A DNA stretch of 34,790 nt from Winogradskyella sp. (GTDB taxonomy: Bacteria > Bacteroidota > Bacteroidia > Flavobacteriales > Flavobacteriaceae). The translations under genes were made by a program, and so were the position numbers. Within the stretch, counting starts at the first letter, position 1; every line of letters starts with the position of its first letter. Shown here in pieces: positions 15,897 to 22,743 of this stretch. Location of the stretch: assembly GCF_025210595.1 (NCBI RefSeq), contig NZ_JAOARH010000112.1:1-34790 (forward strand). The letters are read 5' to 3'. The notes beneath the pieces are model-generated. The model saw only the letters and a list, made by a program, of their open reading frames with translations, was not told the origin of the DNA and made no database searches.

Positions 15897-16010
15897 TTAA
15901 CTAAAAAAATTAACAGCTATATTGGCTGTGATGACTACAATAGAACTTATGATAAGTAGGATCATAAAGATTTTATCTCTTTTTGTTGTATTGTCTTTCA
16001 CTGTATCCAT
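15897..16010 (-). CDS. 37-residue single-TM peptide
   Basis: ATG at 16010 opens a 37-codon frame. Residues 1-13 (MDTVKDNTTKRDK) are charged, residues 14-36 form one hydrophobic stretch with IFMILLIISSIVVITANIAV, and the peptide ends in NFFS. The layout is that of a small inner-membrane protein with a positively charged cytoplasmic side. It is below usual gene-calling limits. It lies downstream of a leftward hairpin-terminator at 16024-16062 and faces the sucAB terminator. I see no exact TAnnTTTG just upstream. No family is recognised, and it could be a chance frame, but the charge distribution and TM segment are convincing. Confidence 0.5.
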   Translation of the reverse strand: MDTVKDNTTKRDKIFMILLIISSIVVITANIAVNFFS

Positions 16011-16023
16011 ATGTTTTGTTTTT

Positions 16024-16062
16024 TAAAAAAGCCCTGAACTATATAAAATAGCTCAGAGCTTT
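16024..16062 (-). terminator. leftward terminator-like hairpin, unit B
   Basis: The 15-base arms 16028-16042 and 16048-16062 flank a 5-base loop. In minus-strand RNA all 15 positions pair, two of them as G-U; on the plus strand these become C-A mismatches. Six T residues follow on the minus strand. This orientation preference shows leftward transcription ends here, just before the 37-residue frame. Confidence 0.72.
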
Positions 16063-16126
16063 AAAATATAATCTGAGGCTTAGATTAATAGCGCTGTAAA
16101 ATTCTTAATAATTATAATACCAAACC

Positions 16127-16144
16127 ATACGTATTAATACGTAT
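16127..16144. promoter_or_regulatory. 18-bp palindrome, copy 1, NarL-like 7-2-7 layout
   Basis: ATACGTATTAATACGTAT is a perfect palindrome. Inside it TACGTAT-TA-ATACGTA has the 7-2-7 spacing of NarL-family operators; the NarL consensus heptamer TACYNMT differs only at the fourth base. The match to copy 2 extends six bases beyond it, to 16150. Confidence 0.6.
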
Positions 16145-16156
16145 ATTTTAGGTTTT

Positions 16157-16193
16157 TGTAAATAAAATGAGCCCTGAACATTGTTCAAGGCTC
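16157..16193 (-). terminator. leftward terminator-like hairpin, unit A
   Basis: The arms at 16169-16179 and 16183-16193 (GAGCCCTGAAC with GTTCAAGGCTC) surround ATT. The single C-A mismatch on the plus strand becomes a G-U pair in minus-strand RNA, and a T-rich run (ATTTTATTT) follows. It probably ends transcripts coming from the response-regulator gene or from a small RNA in unit A. Confidence 0.65.
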
Positions 16194-16311
16194 AAATATC
16201 CCCTAAGAACTAATTAATAGCTCAGTTATTAACCCTATAATTAATAACAAATGATCTAGAAAAGTAACCTAAATCTAGGCGTAAAATTGCGAATAATAAT
16301 AATGCGATACT

Positions 16312-16329
16312 ATACGTATTAATACGTAT
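16312..16329. promoter_or_regulatory. 18-bp palindrome, copy 2, next to the response-regulator stop codon
   Basis: This is identical to copy 1, and the identity runs through 16335, which includes the TAA stop (16333-16335) of the leftward response-regulator gene. The location directly downstream of a NarL-type gene makes binding by that regulator a reasonable guess. Confidence 0.6.
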
Positions 16330-16332
16330 ATT

Positions 16333-16959
16333 TTATAAAAAGTGATCTTGATGATCTTTAACCCAAATTAGAAGACAGTTTTTTGTTTTTTCAATGCCTA
16401 GTTTACTGATAATGTTACTTTTGTGTTTTTCTACAGTGCGTTTAGAACAACATAATTCTTCGGCAATTTTTTTAGCAATCTTATTTTTTGCTATTAATTT
16501 TAAAATTTTTATCTCAGTTTCTGTGAGTTTTTTTAAAAAATCGGGTTTTTCTTCAACTTCAATAAAATCTAAAAGATCTGGACTAAAATAGGGTTTGTCT
16601 TTAACTACAGAAGCAATACAATTTTCTATTTCGTCTAAAGCGAATTCTTTTAAAACATAACCATAAATTCCTAATGTTTGCGCTTTGTTGTATATTTTTT
16701 CGTCCTTTTCAAAAGTAATAAGAACAACTTTTGTTTTTAAATTGGCTTCTTTACATTTTTCAGCAATTTGCAAACCAGTATAAAAAGGCATTTTAATATC
16801 TAAAATTGCAATGTCAGGCTGGTGAGCTTTAATTAAAGCTAGGGCTTCTTTGCCGTTTTTGGCACTAGCTAAAACATTATGGTTGTTTTCGTTTAAAAAA
16901 TCCTCAAGACCTTTCAATACCAAAGGATGGTCATCTGCAATTATTATAGTAGGGTTCAT
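16333..16959 (-). CDS. NarL/FixJ-family two-component response regulator
   Basis: The protein has 208 residues. The receiver domain (1-120) has acidic D9 and D10, the phosphorylation site D54 in ILDIKMP, a Thr at ITFEKDEK (T83-region) and the conserved K in GYVLKEFA. A LuxR-type helix-turn-helix follows (about 148-195): LTETEIKILKLIAKN, then KKIAEELCCSKRTVEKHKSN. It activates or represses promoters after phosphorylation by a histidine kinase, which is not encoded in this window. It lies 40 bases downstream of the leftward protease gene. The regulon is unknown; the twin palindromes downstream are candidate sites. Confidence 0.94.
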   Translation of the reverse strand: MNPTIIIADDHPLVLKGLEDFLNENNHNVLASAKNGKEALALIKAHQPDIAILDIKMPFYTGLQIAEKCKEANLKTKVVLITFEKDEKIYNKAQTLGIYGYVLKEFALDEIENCIASVVKDKPYFSPDLLDFIEVEEKPDFLKKLTETEIKILKLIAKNKIAKKIAEELCCSKRTVEKHKSNIISKLGIEKTKNCLLIWVKDHQDHFL

Positions 16960-16999
16960 GTTGGCTATTAATCAACTAGGTAGTTAAATATACTAAAGA

Positions 17000-17461
17000 T
17001 TATTTTGATAGCGGAATTTCTTTTAATTTTAAATAAAGATGTTTTTTTTCGTAATCAATTATAGCTTTTCCTTTTTTAAGAATATCAGCGCCAATTATAC
17101 CGTCAACAGGGTCTGCATTATGATTAATGAGTCCATTGTTTACATGAGATAGATTAAATAATATTAAAGCAACTCTGTTTTTTTTCCAAGTCCCAATTTT
17201 AATCTCATTAGACTTAGAGATTTGTGTTAGCATATCAGATGCGCCAGCACCAACCGCTTTAATTTCAGAATCTTTAACTTTAAGGTTAAATCGTTCGATA
17301 GCTTCAAAACCAACACAGCTACTAGAGGCACCAGTGTCTAAAATAAAACGACCTTTAATACCATTAATAGTTGCTTTAATTTCAAAATGATTGGTTTTTG
17401 TTAGTTTGAGCTTAATTTTTGAGTAGCCTTTCTTAACAAGAAAGTCCTTTAATGATTCCAT
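17000..17461 (-). CDS. retropepsin-like aspartic protease family protein
   Basis: This 153-residue protein has the aspartic-protease motif FILDTGASSSCVG, with D42-T43-G44 as the catalytic triplet, and the downstream hydrophobic-hydrophobic-Gly element DGIIGADILKKGKAIIDY. One domain of this size would act as a homodimer, as retropepsins do. There is no signal peptide or TM segment, so it is probably cytoplasmic. The N-terminus (MESLKDFLVKKGY) is short and charged. It diverges from tatD across 48 bases and precedes the response regulator on the same strand. The substrate is unknown. Confidence 0.85.
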   Translation of the reverse strand: MESLKDFLVKKGYSKIKLKLTKTNHFEIKATINGIKGRFILDTGASSSCVGFEAIERFNLKVKDSEIKAVGAGASDMLTQISKSNEIKIGTWKKNRVALILFNLSHVNNGLINHNADPVDGIIGADILKKGKAIIDYEKKHLYLKLKEIPLSK

Positions 17462-17497
17462 TTTTAAAATTTGTGTAAATATAATATTCTAAACAAT

Positions 17498-17505
17498 TAT
17501 TTTTG
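17498..17505 (+). promoter_or_regulatory. possible tatD promoter, -7 element TATTTTTG
   Basis: An exact TAnnTTTG match ends only four bases before the ATG at 17510. If used, the transcript would start at or next to the A of ATG, giving a leaderless mRNA. It also argues against the longer in-frame start at 17471. Confidence 0.45.
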
Positions 17506-17509
17506 GCAA

Positions 17510-18277
17510 ATGATTATAACCGATACGCATACACATTTATATAGCGAAGCGTTTGAAGACGATAGAGCAGAAATGATTAAAAGGGCTTTAGAAGCTGATG
17601 TTTCACGTTTTTTTATACCAGCTATAGATTCTACTTACACAGCATCTATGCTTCAACTAGAAAAAGATTTTCCAGAGCATGTTTTTTTAATGATGGGTTT
17701 ACATCCTACGCATGTAAAATCTAACTTTAAAGAAGAATTAAGACATGTTGAGGAGATGTTAAATAAGCGAAAGTTTTATGCAGTAGGTGAAATTGGAATT
17801 GATTTATATTGGGATAAAAGCACTTTAGATATTCAAATAGAAGCGTTCCGACATCAAATTAATTTAGCAAAGCAGCATAAGCTCCCAATAGTTATCCATT
17901 GCAGAGAGGCATTCGATGAGATTTTTAATGTTTTAGAAGAAGAAAAATCAGAAGATTTATTCGGTATTTTTCATTGTTTTACTGGTACATTAGAGCAAGC
18001 ACATAGAGCCATATCGTATAATATGAAACTAGGAATAGGTGGAGTAGTTACTTTTAAGAATGGGAAAATAGATCAGTTTATCAATCAAATAGATTTAAAA
18101 CATATCGTTTTAGAAACAGATTCTCCTTACTTAGCACCAAAACCATATCGAGGAAAGCGAAACGAAAGCTTTTATGTTACTAGAGTATTAGAAAAATTAT
18201 CCGAACTTTACGCAATTAGCAATGAAGAGATTGCTAGAGTTACAACAGAAAATTCAAAACAAGTATTTGGTATATAA
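17510..18277 (+). CDS. tatD: TatD-family metal-dependent DNase
   Basis: From the ATG at 17510 the protein has 255 residues, the normal TatD length. The metal ligands are H7 and H9 (TDTHTHLY), E94 (GEIGIDLYW), H130 (VIHCREA), H155 (FHCFTGT) and D204 (ETDSPYLAPKPYRG). These proteins are TIM-barrel 3'-5' exonucleases acting in DNA repair or turnover. The 13 extra codons before this ATG lack family similarity. ansA starts three bases after the stop, so the two genes are co-transcribed. TatD-type paralogues such as YcfH are hard to separate by sequence alone. Confidence 0.94.
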   Translation: MIITDTHTHLYSEAFEDDRAEMIKRALEADVSRFFIPAIDSTYTASMLQLEKDFPEHVFLMMGLHPTHVKSNFKEELRHVEEMLNKRKFYAVGEIGIDLYWDKSTLDIQIEAFRHQINLAKQHKLPIVIHCREAFDEIFNVLEEEKSEDLFGIFHCFTGTLEQAHRAISYNMKLGIGGVVTFKNGKIDQFINQIDLKHIVLETDSPYLAPKPYRGKRNESFYVTRVLEKLSELYAISNEEIARVTTENSKQVFGI

Positions 18278-18280
18278 AAC

Positions 18281-19306
18281 ATGCAAAAACCCAATATTTT
18301 ACTTATTTATACTGGTGGTACTATAGGAATGATAAAAGATGCAGATACTGGATCTTTAAAAGCTTTTGATTTTGATAGCATTCTCACCAGAATACCAGAA
18401 ATTCGGTTATTAGACTGTAATATAGAAACGATTTCGTTTAAGGAACCAATAGATTCTTCAAATATGAATCCCAGATATTGGGCAGATATTGCAATTATCA
18501 TAAAAGATAACTATCAAGATTTTGATGGCTTTGTGGTGCTTCATGGTAGTGATACAATGAGTTACTCTGCATCTGCATTGAGTTTTATGCTAGAAAATTT
18601 ATCAAAACCAGTAATTTTTACAGGCTCACAATTACCAATAGGTGATTTAAGAACAGATGCTAAAGAAAATTTAATTACTTCAATCCAGATGGCTTCATTG
18701 CAAGAAAATGGTTTGCCAGTAATAAGAGAAGTAGGGCTTTATTTTGAGTACAAATTATATCGAGGAAATCGAACAACAAAAATAAATGCAGAACATTTTG
18801 AAGCATTTGAGTCGTTAAATTATCCAAATTTAGCAGAATCTGGTGTGCATCTTAATGTTAATAAAGAATATTTGTGGAGAACGCAGCTAGATAAACGCTT
18901 AATTGTTCGTACAAAAATGAATACTAACATTGGTATTTTAAAACTGTTTCCTGGAATATCAAAATCATTTGTAGAAGCTATTTTGAATTGTAAAACCATA
19001 GACGGTTTAGTGCTCGAAACGTATGGGTCTGGTAATGCTAATACCGAAACATGGTTTGTAGATTTACTTAAAGGGAATATCTCTAGAGGATTACATGTTG
19101 TTAACGTGTCTCAATGCATAGGGGGTAGTGTTAATATGGGGCAATATGAGACGAGTTCTCAATTAAAATCTATTGGTGTAATTTCTGGTAAAGACATCAC
19201 AACAGAAGCTGCAATAACAAAACTAATGTACCTTTTAGGAGAGGAAATAGAGGCATTAGAATTCAAAAAAATATTCGAAACTTCTCTACGTGGAGAATTG
19301 ACTTAA
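18281..19306 (+). CDS. ansA: type I L-asparaginase
   Basis: This 341-residue cytoplasmic enzyme hydrolyses L-asparagine to aspartate and ammonia. The first nucleophile region is YTGGTIGM with T14. The second, usually HGTDTM, reads HGSDTM here (88-93), so Ser90 replaces the catalytic threonine while D91 is kept. Other conserved segments are VIFTGSQLPIGDLRTDAKEN and LETYGSGNA. There is no signal peptide, consistent with type I. It follows tatD after 3 bases. The Thr-to-Ser change keeps a hydroxyl nucleophile, so activity is expected but may be altered. Confidence 0.95.
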   Translation: MQKPNILLIYTGGTIGMIKDADTGSLKAFDFDSILTRIPEIRLLDCNIETISFKEPIDSSNMNPRYWADIAIIIKDNYQDFDGFVVLHGSDTMSYSASALSFMLENLSKPVIFTGSQLPIGDLRTDAKENLITSIQMASLQENGLPVIREVGLYFEYKLYRGNRTTKINAEHFEAFESLNYPNLAESGVHLNVNKEYLWRTQLDKRLIVRTKMNTNIGILKLFPGISKSFVEAILNCKTIDGLVLETYGSGNANTETWFVDLLKGNISRGLHVVNVSQCIGGSVNMGQYETSSQLKSIGVISGKDITTEAAITKLMYLLGEEIEALEFKKIFETSLRGELT

Positions 19307-19380
19307 ATTTAACGATACAAATTTTAGAGTTTGAAGTTTTTTTCGTTATTTGGCAGACTGTAATTATTGATAAAATTTAC

Positions 19381-19468
19381 AGAGAGGTGGCCGAGTGGTC
19401 GAAGGCGCACGCCTGGAAAGTGTGTATACTCCAAAAGGGTATCGAGGGTTCGAATCCCTTCCTCTCTG
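19381..19468 (+). tRNA. tRNA-Ser (anticodon GGA)
   Basis: An 88-base cloverleaf with acceptor arms AGAGAGG (19381-19387) and CCTCTCT (19461-19467), a D arm with TGGCCGAGTGG, anticodon GGA at 19415-19417 in the loop CTGGAAA, a long variable arm as in class II tRNAs, and the T arm GGGTTCGAATCCC. The 3' CCA is not encoded, as is common in this phylum. It reads UCC and UCU serine codons. Confidence 0.97.
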
Positions 19469-19544
19469 CACAGGTTTTAGACGGTTTTTACATTATTTTT
19501 TTTATCTTTAACACTTTAACTAATAAAATTAAGAATTAAGAACA

Positions 19545-20312
19545 ATGAAAAGATTATTTTCTATCCTTGCCATAACATTTTTAATGGCTATCGGAACTGT
19601 TAATGCCAATGCAACTACATTAGCTACAACAACAGAAACAGTAACAAGCATAACTCAAGATGCAGAAGAAACAGCAGAAGATTTGAGTTTCCATCAAGAA
19701 TTAAAAAAGCGTTTTATTGAAGGTGGACCAGGATTTATGGGTATCGTATTATTATGTTTAATTCTTGGTTTAGCAATAGCTATTGAGAGAATTATCTTTT
19801 TAAATCTTTCTACTACAAATACAAAAAAATTAACTCAAAATGTAGAAGATGCACTTTCTTCTGGTGGTATTGAAGCTGCTAAAGAAGTTTGTAGAAACAC
19901 AAAAGGGCCTGTTGCTTCTATATTCTACCAAGGATTAGATAGAGCAGACGAAGATATAGATGCTGCTGAAAAAGCTGTTGTAGCTTATGGTGGAGTACAA
20001 ATGGGTCAGTTAGAGAAAAACGTTTCTTGGATTTCTTTATTTATCGCATTAGCACCAATGCTTGGTTTCATGGGTACAGTAATTGGTATGATTCAAGCCT
20101 TTGATAAAATTGAAGCAGCAGGTGATATGCAGCCTTCATTAGTAGCAGGTGGTATTAAAGTAGCACTTTTAACAACAGTATTTGGTCTTATTGTGGCTAT
20201 TATTCTTCAAATATTTTACAACTACATTATCGCTAAGATAGATAGTATTGTAAATGATATGGAAGATGCATCAATTACTTTGATGGACTTATTAGTAAGA
20301 CACAAAAAATAA
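19545..20312 (+). CDS. exbB: ExbB/TolQ/MotA-type proton channel protein
   Basis: This 255-residue protein begins with a signal-peptide-like segment (1-23, ending NANA) and a Thr/Glu-rich stretch. The ExbB core has three TM segments near 62-86, 160-185 and 203-230. The family signature is in TM2-TM3: ISLFIALAPMLGFMGTVIGM, and GGIKVALLTTVFGLIVAI. With ExbD it converts proton flow into energy for TonB-dependent transport or related outer-membrane work. Four genes follow in one direction with short gaps (17, 7 and 11 bases), ending at a terminator. The extra N-terminal region is usual for Bacteroidota ExbB. Confidence 0.92.
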   Translation: MKRLFSILAITFLMAIGTVNANATTLATTTETVTSITQDAEETAEDLSFHQELKKRFIEGGPGFMGIVLLCLILGLAIAIERIIFLNLSTTNTKKLTQNVEDALSSGGIEAAKEVCRNTKGPVASIFYQGLDRADEDIDAAEKAVVAYGGVQMGQLEKNVSWISLFIALAPMLGFMGTVIGMIQAFDKIEAAGDMQPSLVAGGIKVALLTTVFGLIVAIILQIFYNYIIAKIDSIVNDMEDASITLMDLLVRHKK

Positions 20313-20329
20313 TAAAGACCAAATAAAAT

Positions 20330-20794
20330 ATGTTACATAAAATATTAAAAATAGTAGCTTTAGTTCTTAGCTTAGCTGGTATTGTTTCTCTAGGAAGAAT
20401 AATAGCAGAAGGAGATGAGGAGATTAAAGCAGCGGCTTTAGCAGGTGATACTGCTATTGTTGAACCAATGGCAATCATTGCTTACATTATTTTAGGGTTG
20501 GTTTTGTTATTTGTAGTGGTTTTTGTAGTTAAAAACTTATTTACAAACACATCTGGTCTTAAAAACACATTAATAGGTGTAGGTGTATTTGCTGCAGTAT
20601 TAATTATCTCTTATGTAATTTCAAATGGACCAGACGAATCATTCGCTTCTGGACTATATAAATATGGAGATAAAATGGCAACCGAGAGTGAATCAAAATT
20701 AGTAGGAGGTGGATTAATAGCATTCTACATATTAATTGTTATTGCAGCAATTTCAATGATTTTCTCTGGAGTTAAAAAAACAATTAGTAAATAA
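20330..20794 (+). CDS. four-TM membrane protein between exbB and exbD
   Basis: This 154-residue protein has four hydrophobic segments: about 5-23, 47-68, 80-98 and 124-147. A short outward stretch with DESFASGLYKYGDKMATESE lies before the last TM. No catalytic motif is seen and no family is recognised. I recall a similar small protein at this place in other Bacteroidota exbB-exbD operons. Gaps of 17 and 7 bases to its neighbours show co-translation with the energy-transducing genes, so a role as an accessory subunit is likely, but this is inferred from position. Confidence 0.85.
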   Translation: MLHKILKIVALVLSLAGIVSLGRIIAEGDEEIKAAALAGDTAIVEPMAIIAYIILGLVLLFVVVFVVKNLFTNTSGLKNTLIGVGVFAAVLIISYVISNGPDESFASGLYKYGDKMATESESKLVGGGLIAFYILIVIAAISMIFSGVKKTISK

Positions 20795-20801
20795 ATAAGG
20801 T

Positions 20802-21443
20802 ATGGCAAAAAGAGCAGCACCAGAAGTAAATGCAGGTTCAATGGCTGATATTGCCTTCTTATTACTTATTTTCTTCCTAGTTACAACAACTATAGAAAAA
20901 GATAAAGGACTATTAAGAAGTTTGCCGCCTATTGACGATTCTCAAGTAGATCCGCCAATTATTAAGCAAAAAAACCTGTTTACAGTTCTTATAAATCGTA
21001 ACAACCAATTGCTTGTTGAAGAAGAGCAAATGGAAATAAAAGATTTAAGACAAGCAGCAATAGATTTTCTTGATAATGGAGGAGGAACAAATGCAGCAGG
21101 ACAAAATTGCGATTATTGCAAAGGAAAAAGAGATGCATCATCTTCAGATCATCCTGATAAAGCAATTATTTCCATGAAACACGATAGAGAAACCTCTTAC
21201 GAGCAATACATGGATGTGCAAAACGAGCTTGTAGCAGCCTATAATTTCTTAAGAGAAAGAGAAGCAAAGCGTCTATATGGTAATTTAAGGAAGTATCGAG
21301 ATACTGATAAAGTTTATCAAGCCATGTTAGAGGAGAAAGAGAAGAATCAATTTACAAAGGATACAATATTGAATGGTCAGATAGAAACTATTAAAAAATT
21401 GTTTCCTATGAAATTGTCTGAAGCAGAACCAGATAAGAATTAA
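20802..21443 (+). CDS. exbD: ExbD/TolR-type protein with CxxC-containing insertion
   Basis: This 213-residue protein has a single N-terminal TM (about 14-31) with the proton-carrying D16 in MADIAFLLLIFFLVTTT, then an outward domain. An insertion after about residue 92 contains GGGTNAAGQNCDYCKGKRD with C103 and C106, followed by SSSDHPDKAIISMKHDRET. Typical ExbD is about 140 residues; the extra length lies in this insertion and a charged C-terminal tail. The CxxC pair outside the membrane could form a disulphide or bind metal. It is paired with a second, shorter ExbD gene 11 bases downstream, a duplicate arrangement common in Bacteroidota. Confidence 0.92.
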   Translation: MAKRAAPEVNAGSMADIAFLLLIFFLVTTTIEKDKGLLRSLPPIDDSQVDPPIIKQKNLFTVLINRNNQLLVEEEQMEIKDLRQAAIDFLDNGGGTNAAGQNCDYCKGKRDASSSDHPDKAIISMKHDRETSYEQYMDVQNELVAAYNFLREREAKRLYGNLRKYRDTDKVYQAMLEEKEKNQFTKDTILNGQIETIKKLFPMKLSEAEPDKN

Positions 21444-21454
21444 AAGCAACAATT

Positions 21455-21916
21455 ATGTCAAAATTTAAAAAAGGAAAACAAGGAGATTTGCCGGCTATTT
21501 CAACGGCATCCTTACCAGATATTGTTTTTATGTTGCTTTTCTTTTTCATGGTAGCAACAGTAATGAGAGACAGTTCTTTAATGATAGAGAACAAATTGCC
21601 TAGTGCAGATCAGGTAGAGAAGCTTAAAAAAGATAGAACAGCTTTTATTTATGCTGGTAAACCAAGTGCTCAGTTTAAACAATTAGGAGATCAACCAGTA
21701 ATTCAATTTAACGATGCTATTATAAGCGTAGAAGAAGTTCAACCAAGTGTGTTGGCAGCGCAAGCAGAATTAATTGAAGAGCTACAACCAAAGTTTGTTG
21801 TTGGTCTTAAAATTGATAAAGAAACACATGCTGGTTTAGTATCTGATATTAAGCAAGAACTTAGAAAAGCAAATACATTAAAAGTAATGTATATTGCTAA
21901 TACAAAAGTAGAATAG
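21455..21916 (+). CDS. exbD: second ExbD/TolR-type protein
   Basis: This 153-residue ExbD of normal size has a short cytoplasmic N-terminus (MSKFKKGKQGDLPAISTAS), one TM at about 20-41 with D22 in PDIVFMLLFFFMVATVM, and a C-terminal periplasmic domain ending KVMYIANTKVE. It lacks the CxxC insertion of its upstream partner. The two different ExbD proteins may form a mixed dimer within one ExbB pentamer. It is the last gene of the operon; a terminator begins 18 bases after its stop. Confidence 0.92.
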   Translation: MSKFKKGKQGDLPAISTASLPDIVFMLLFFFMVATVMRDSSLMIENKLPSADQVEKLKKDRTAFIYAGKPSAQFKQLGDQPVIQFNDAIISVEEVQPSVLAAQAELIEELQPKFVVGLKIDKETHAGLVSDIKQELRKANTLKVMYIANTKVE

Positions 21917-21933
21917 AGTATTCTTAATTTTAT

Positions 21934-21972
21934 AAAAAAGGCGTTTCAATTTTACTTGAAACGCCTTTTTTT
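21934..21972 (+). terminator. terminator of the exbB-exbD operon
   Basis: A perfect 16-bp stem (21934-21949 with 21956-21971; core GGCGTTTCAA/TTGAAACGCC) has a 6-base loop and a run of T residues after GCC. The A-rich upstream arm makes it usable from the other strand too, but no leftward gene ends here. Confidence 0.92.
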
Positions 21973-22044
21973 ATTTCCTAAAACCATAAACTTCATTTAT
22001 CTTTTTAAACTTTCAAGTAAAAAAAATCATGTAAATTTAACTCT

Positions 22045-22743
22045 ATGAAGAATGTCCTTTTTGTTTTCATGTTTTTTATGGGATGTATTAGTTTTTCACA
22101 AGATGAAAACAATACAGATAAAACGGAATTATATAAAAATTATAGAGAAGATCAGTTTTATTTTTCTGTAACCTATAATCTTTTTAATGAAAAACCTAGC
22201 GATGTTAATCAAAGTGGTTTTTCTACTGGATTTCATTTTGGGTTTATTAGAGATATGCCAATAAATGAGAACAGAAACATTGCTTTTGGATTAGGTTTGG
22301 GCTTGTCTTCTAACTCATATAACCAAAATATTTCCATTTCTGAGGTAGATAATGAGACTGTGTTCAACATTATCGACGAAAGTGAAATTAATGTTTCAAA
22401 AAATAAATTTACAACCTATTTGTTAGAAGTTCCGTTTGAATTTAGATGGAGAAAATCTAATGCAACAGACTACAATTTTTTAAGAATTTATCCTGGATTT
22501 AAATTAGGCTATCTCTTTTATAATTCAACTAAATTTAAGAGCGATGCAGGTAATGTGATACTCAAAAACCTAGATGAATTTAATACGCTTCAATATGGGC
22601 TAACATTAAGCGTAGGTTACGGAACCTGGAATTTTCACGCATACTATGGGTTAAATTCAATTTTTGATGATTCTGCAAGGTTGAATAATCAATCTATAGA
22701 CATGAAGTCGTTTAAGATTGGCTTAATGTTCTATATACTATAG
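22045..22743 (+). CDS. outer-membrane beta-barrel protein, PorT-like
   Basis: This 232-residue protein has a signal peptide (cut probably after ISFSQ) and about eight amphipathic strands with Gly/aromatic alternation: FSTGFHFGFIRDM, NIAFGLGLGLSSNSY, TTYLLEVPFEFRWRK, FLRIYPGFKLGYLF, QYGLTLSVGYGTWNFHAYYGL and SFKIGLMFYIL at the end. The motif LLEVPFEFRWR is typical of the OMP_b-brl_2/PorT-type family, which includes a type IX secretion component. Whether this one is PorT or a paralogue cannot be decided here. It ends with a 6-base overlap against the convergent PAP2-like gene. Confidence 0.82.
   Translation: MKNVLFVFMFFMGCISFSQDENNTDKTELYKNYREDQFYFSVTYNLFNEKPSDVNQSGFSTGFHFGFIRDMPINENRNIAFGLGLGLSSNSYNQNISISEVDNETVFNIIDESEINVSKNKFTTYLLEVPFEFRWRKSNATDYNFLRIYPGFKLGYLFYNSTKFKSDAGNVILKNLDEFNTLQYGLTLSVGYGTWNFHAYYGLNSIFDDSARLNNQSIDMKSFKIGLMFYIL

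Larger units (their letters stand above)
16011..16332 (-). other. 322-base intergenic region with two related palindrome-hairpin units, possible small RNAs
   Basis: No protein gene is supported here. The stretch contains two units in leftward order. Unit A has a palindrome at 16312-16329 and a hairpin at 16169-16193. Unit B has a palindrome at 16127-16144 and a hairpin at 16028-16062. Besides the palindrome, the units share a similar AT-rich segment (around 16091-16120 and 16280-16304) and the GCCCTGAAC hairpin arm. The look is that of an old duplication. Both hairpins pair better as minus-strand RNA, so short leftward transcripts are plausible. An inverted repeat GTTATTAA/TTAATAAC (16225-16248) lies within unit A. 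Confidence 0.5.

Noticed and set aside
16127-16335. The two repeats were considered as a start of a CRISPR array.
   Set aside because: Only two copies, 185 bases apart, each a full palindrome, with related rather than unique sequence between them and no cas genes in the window.
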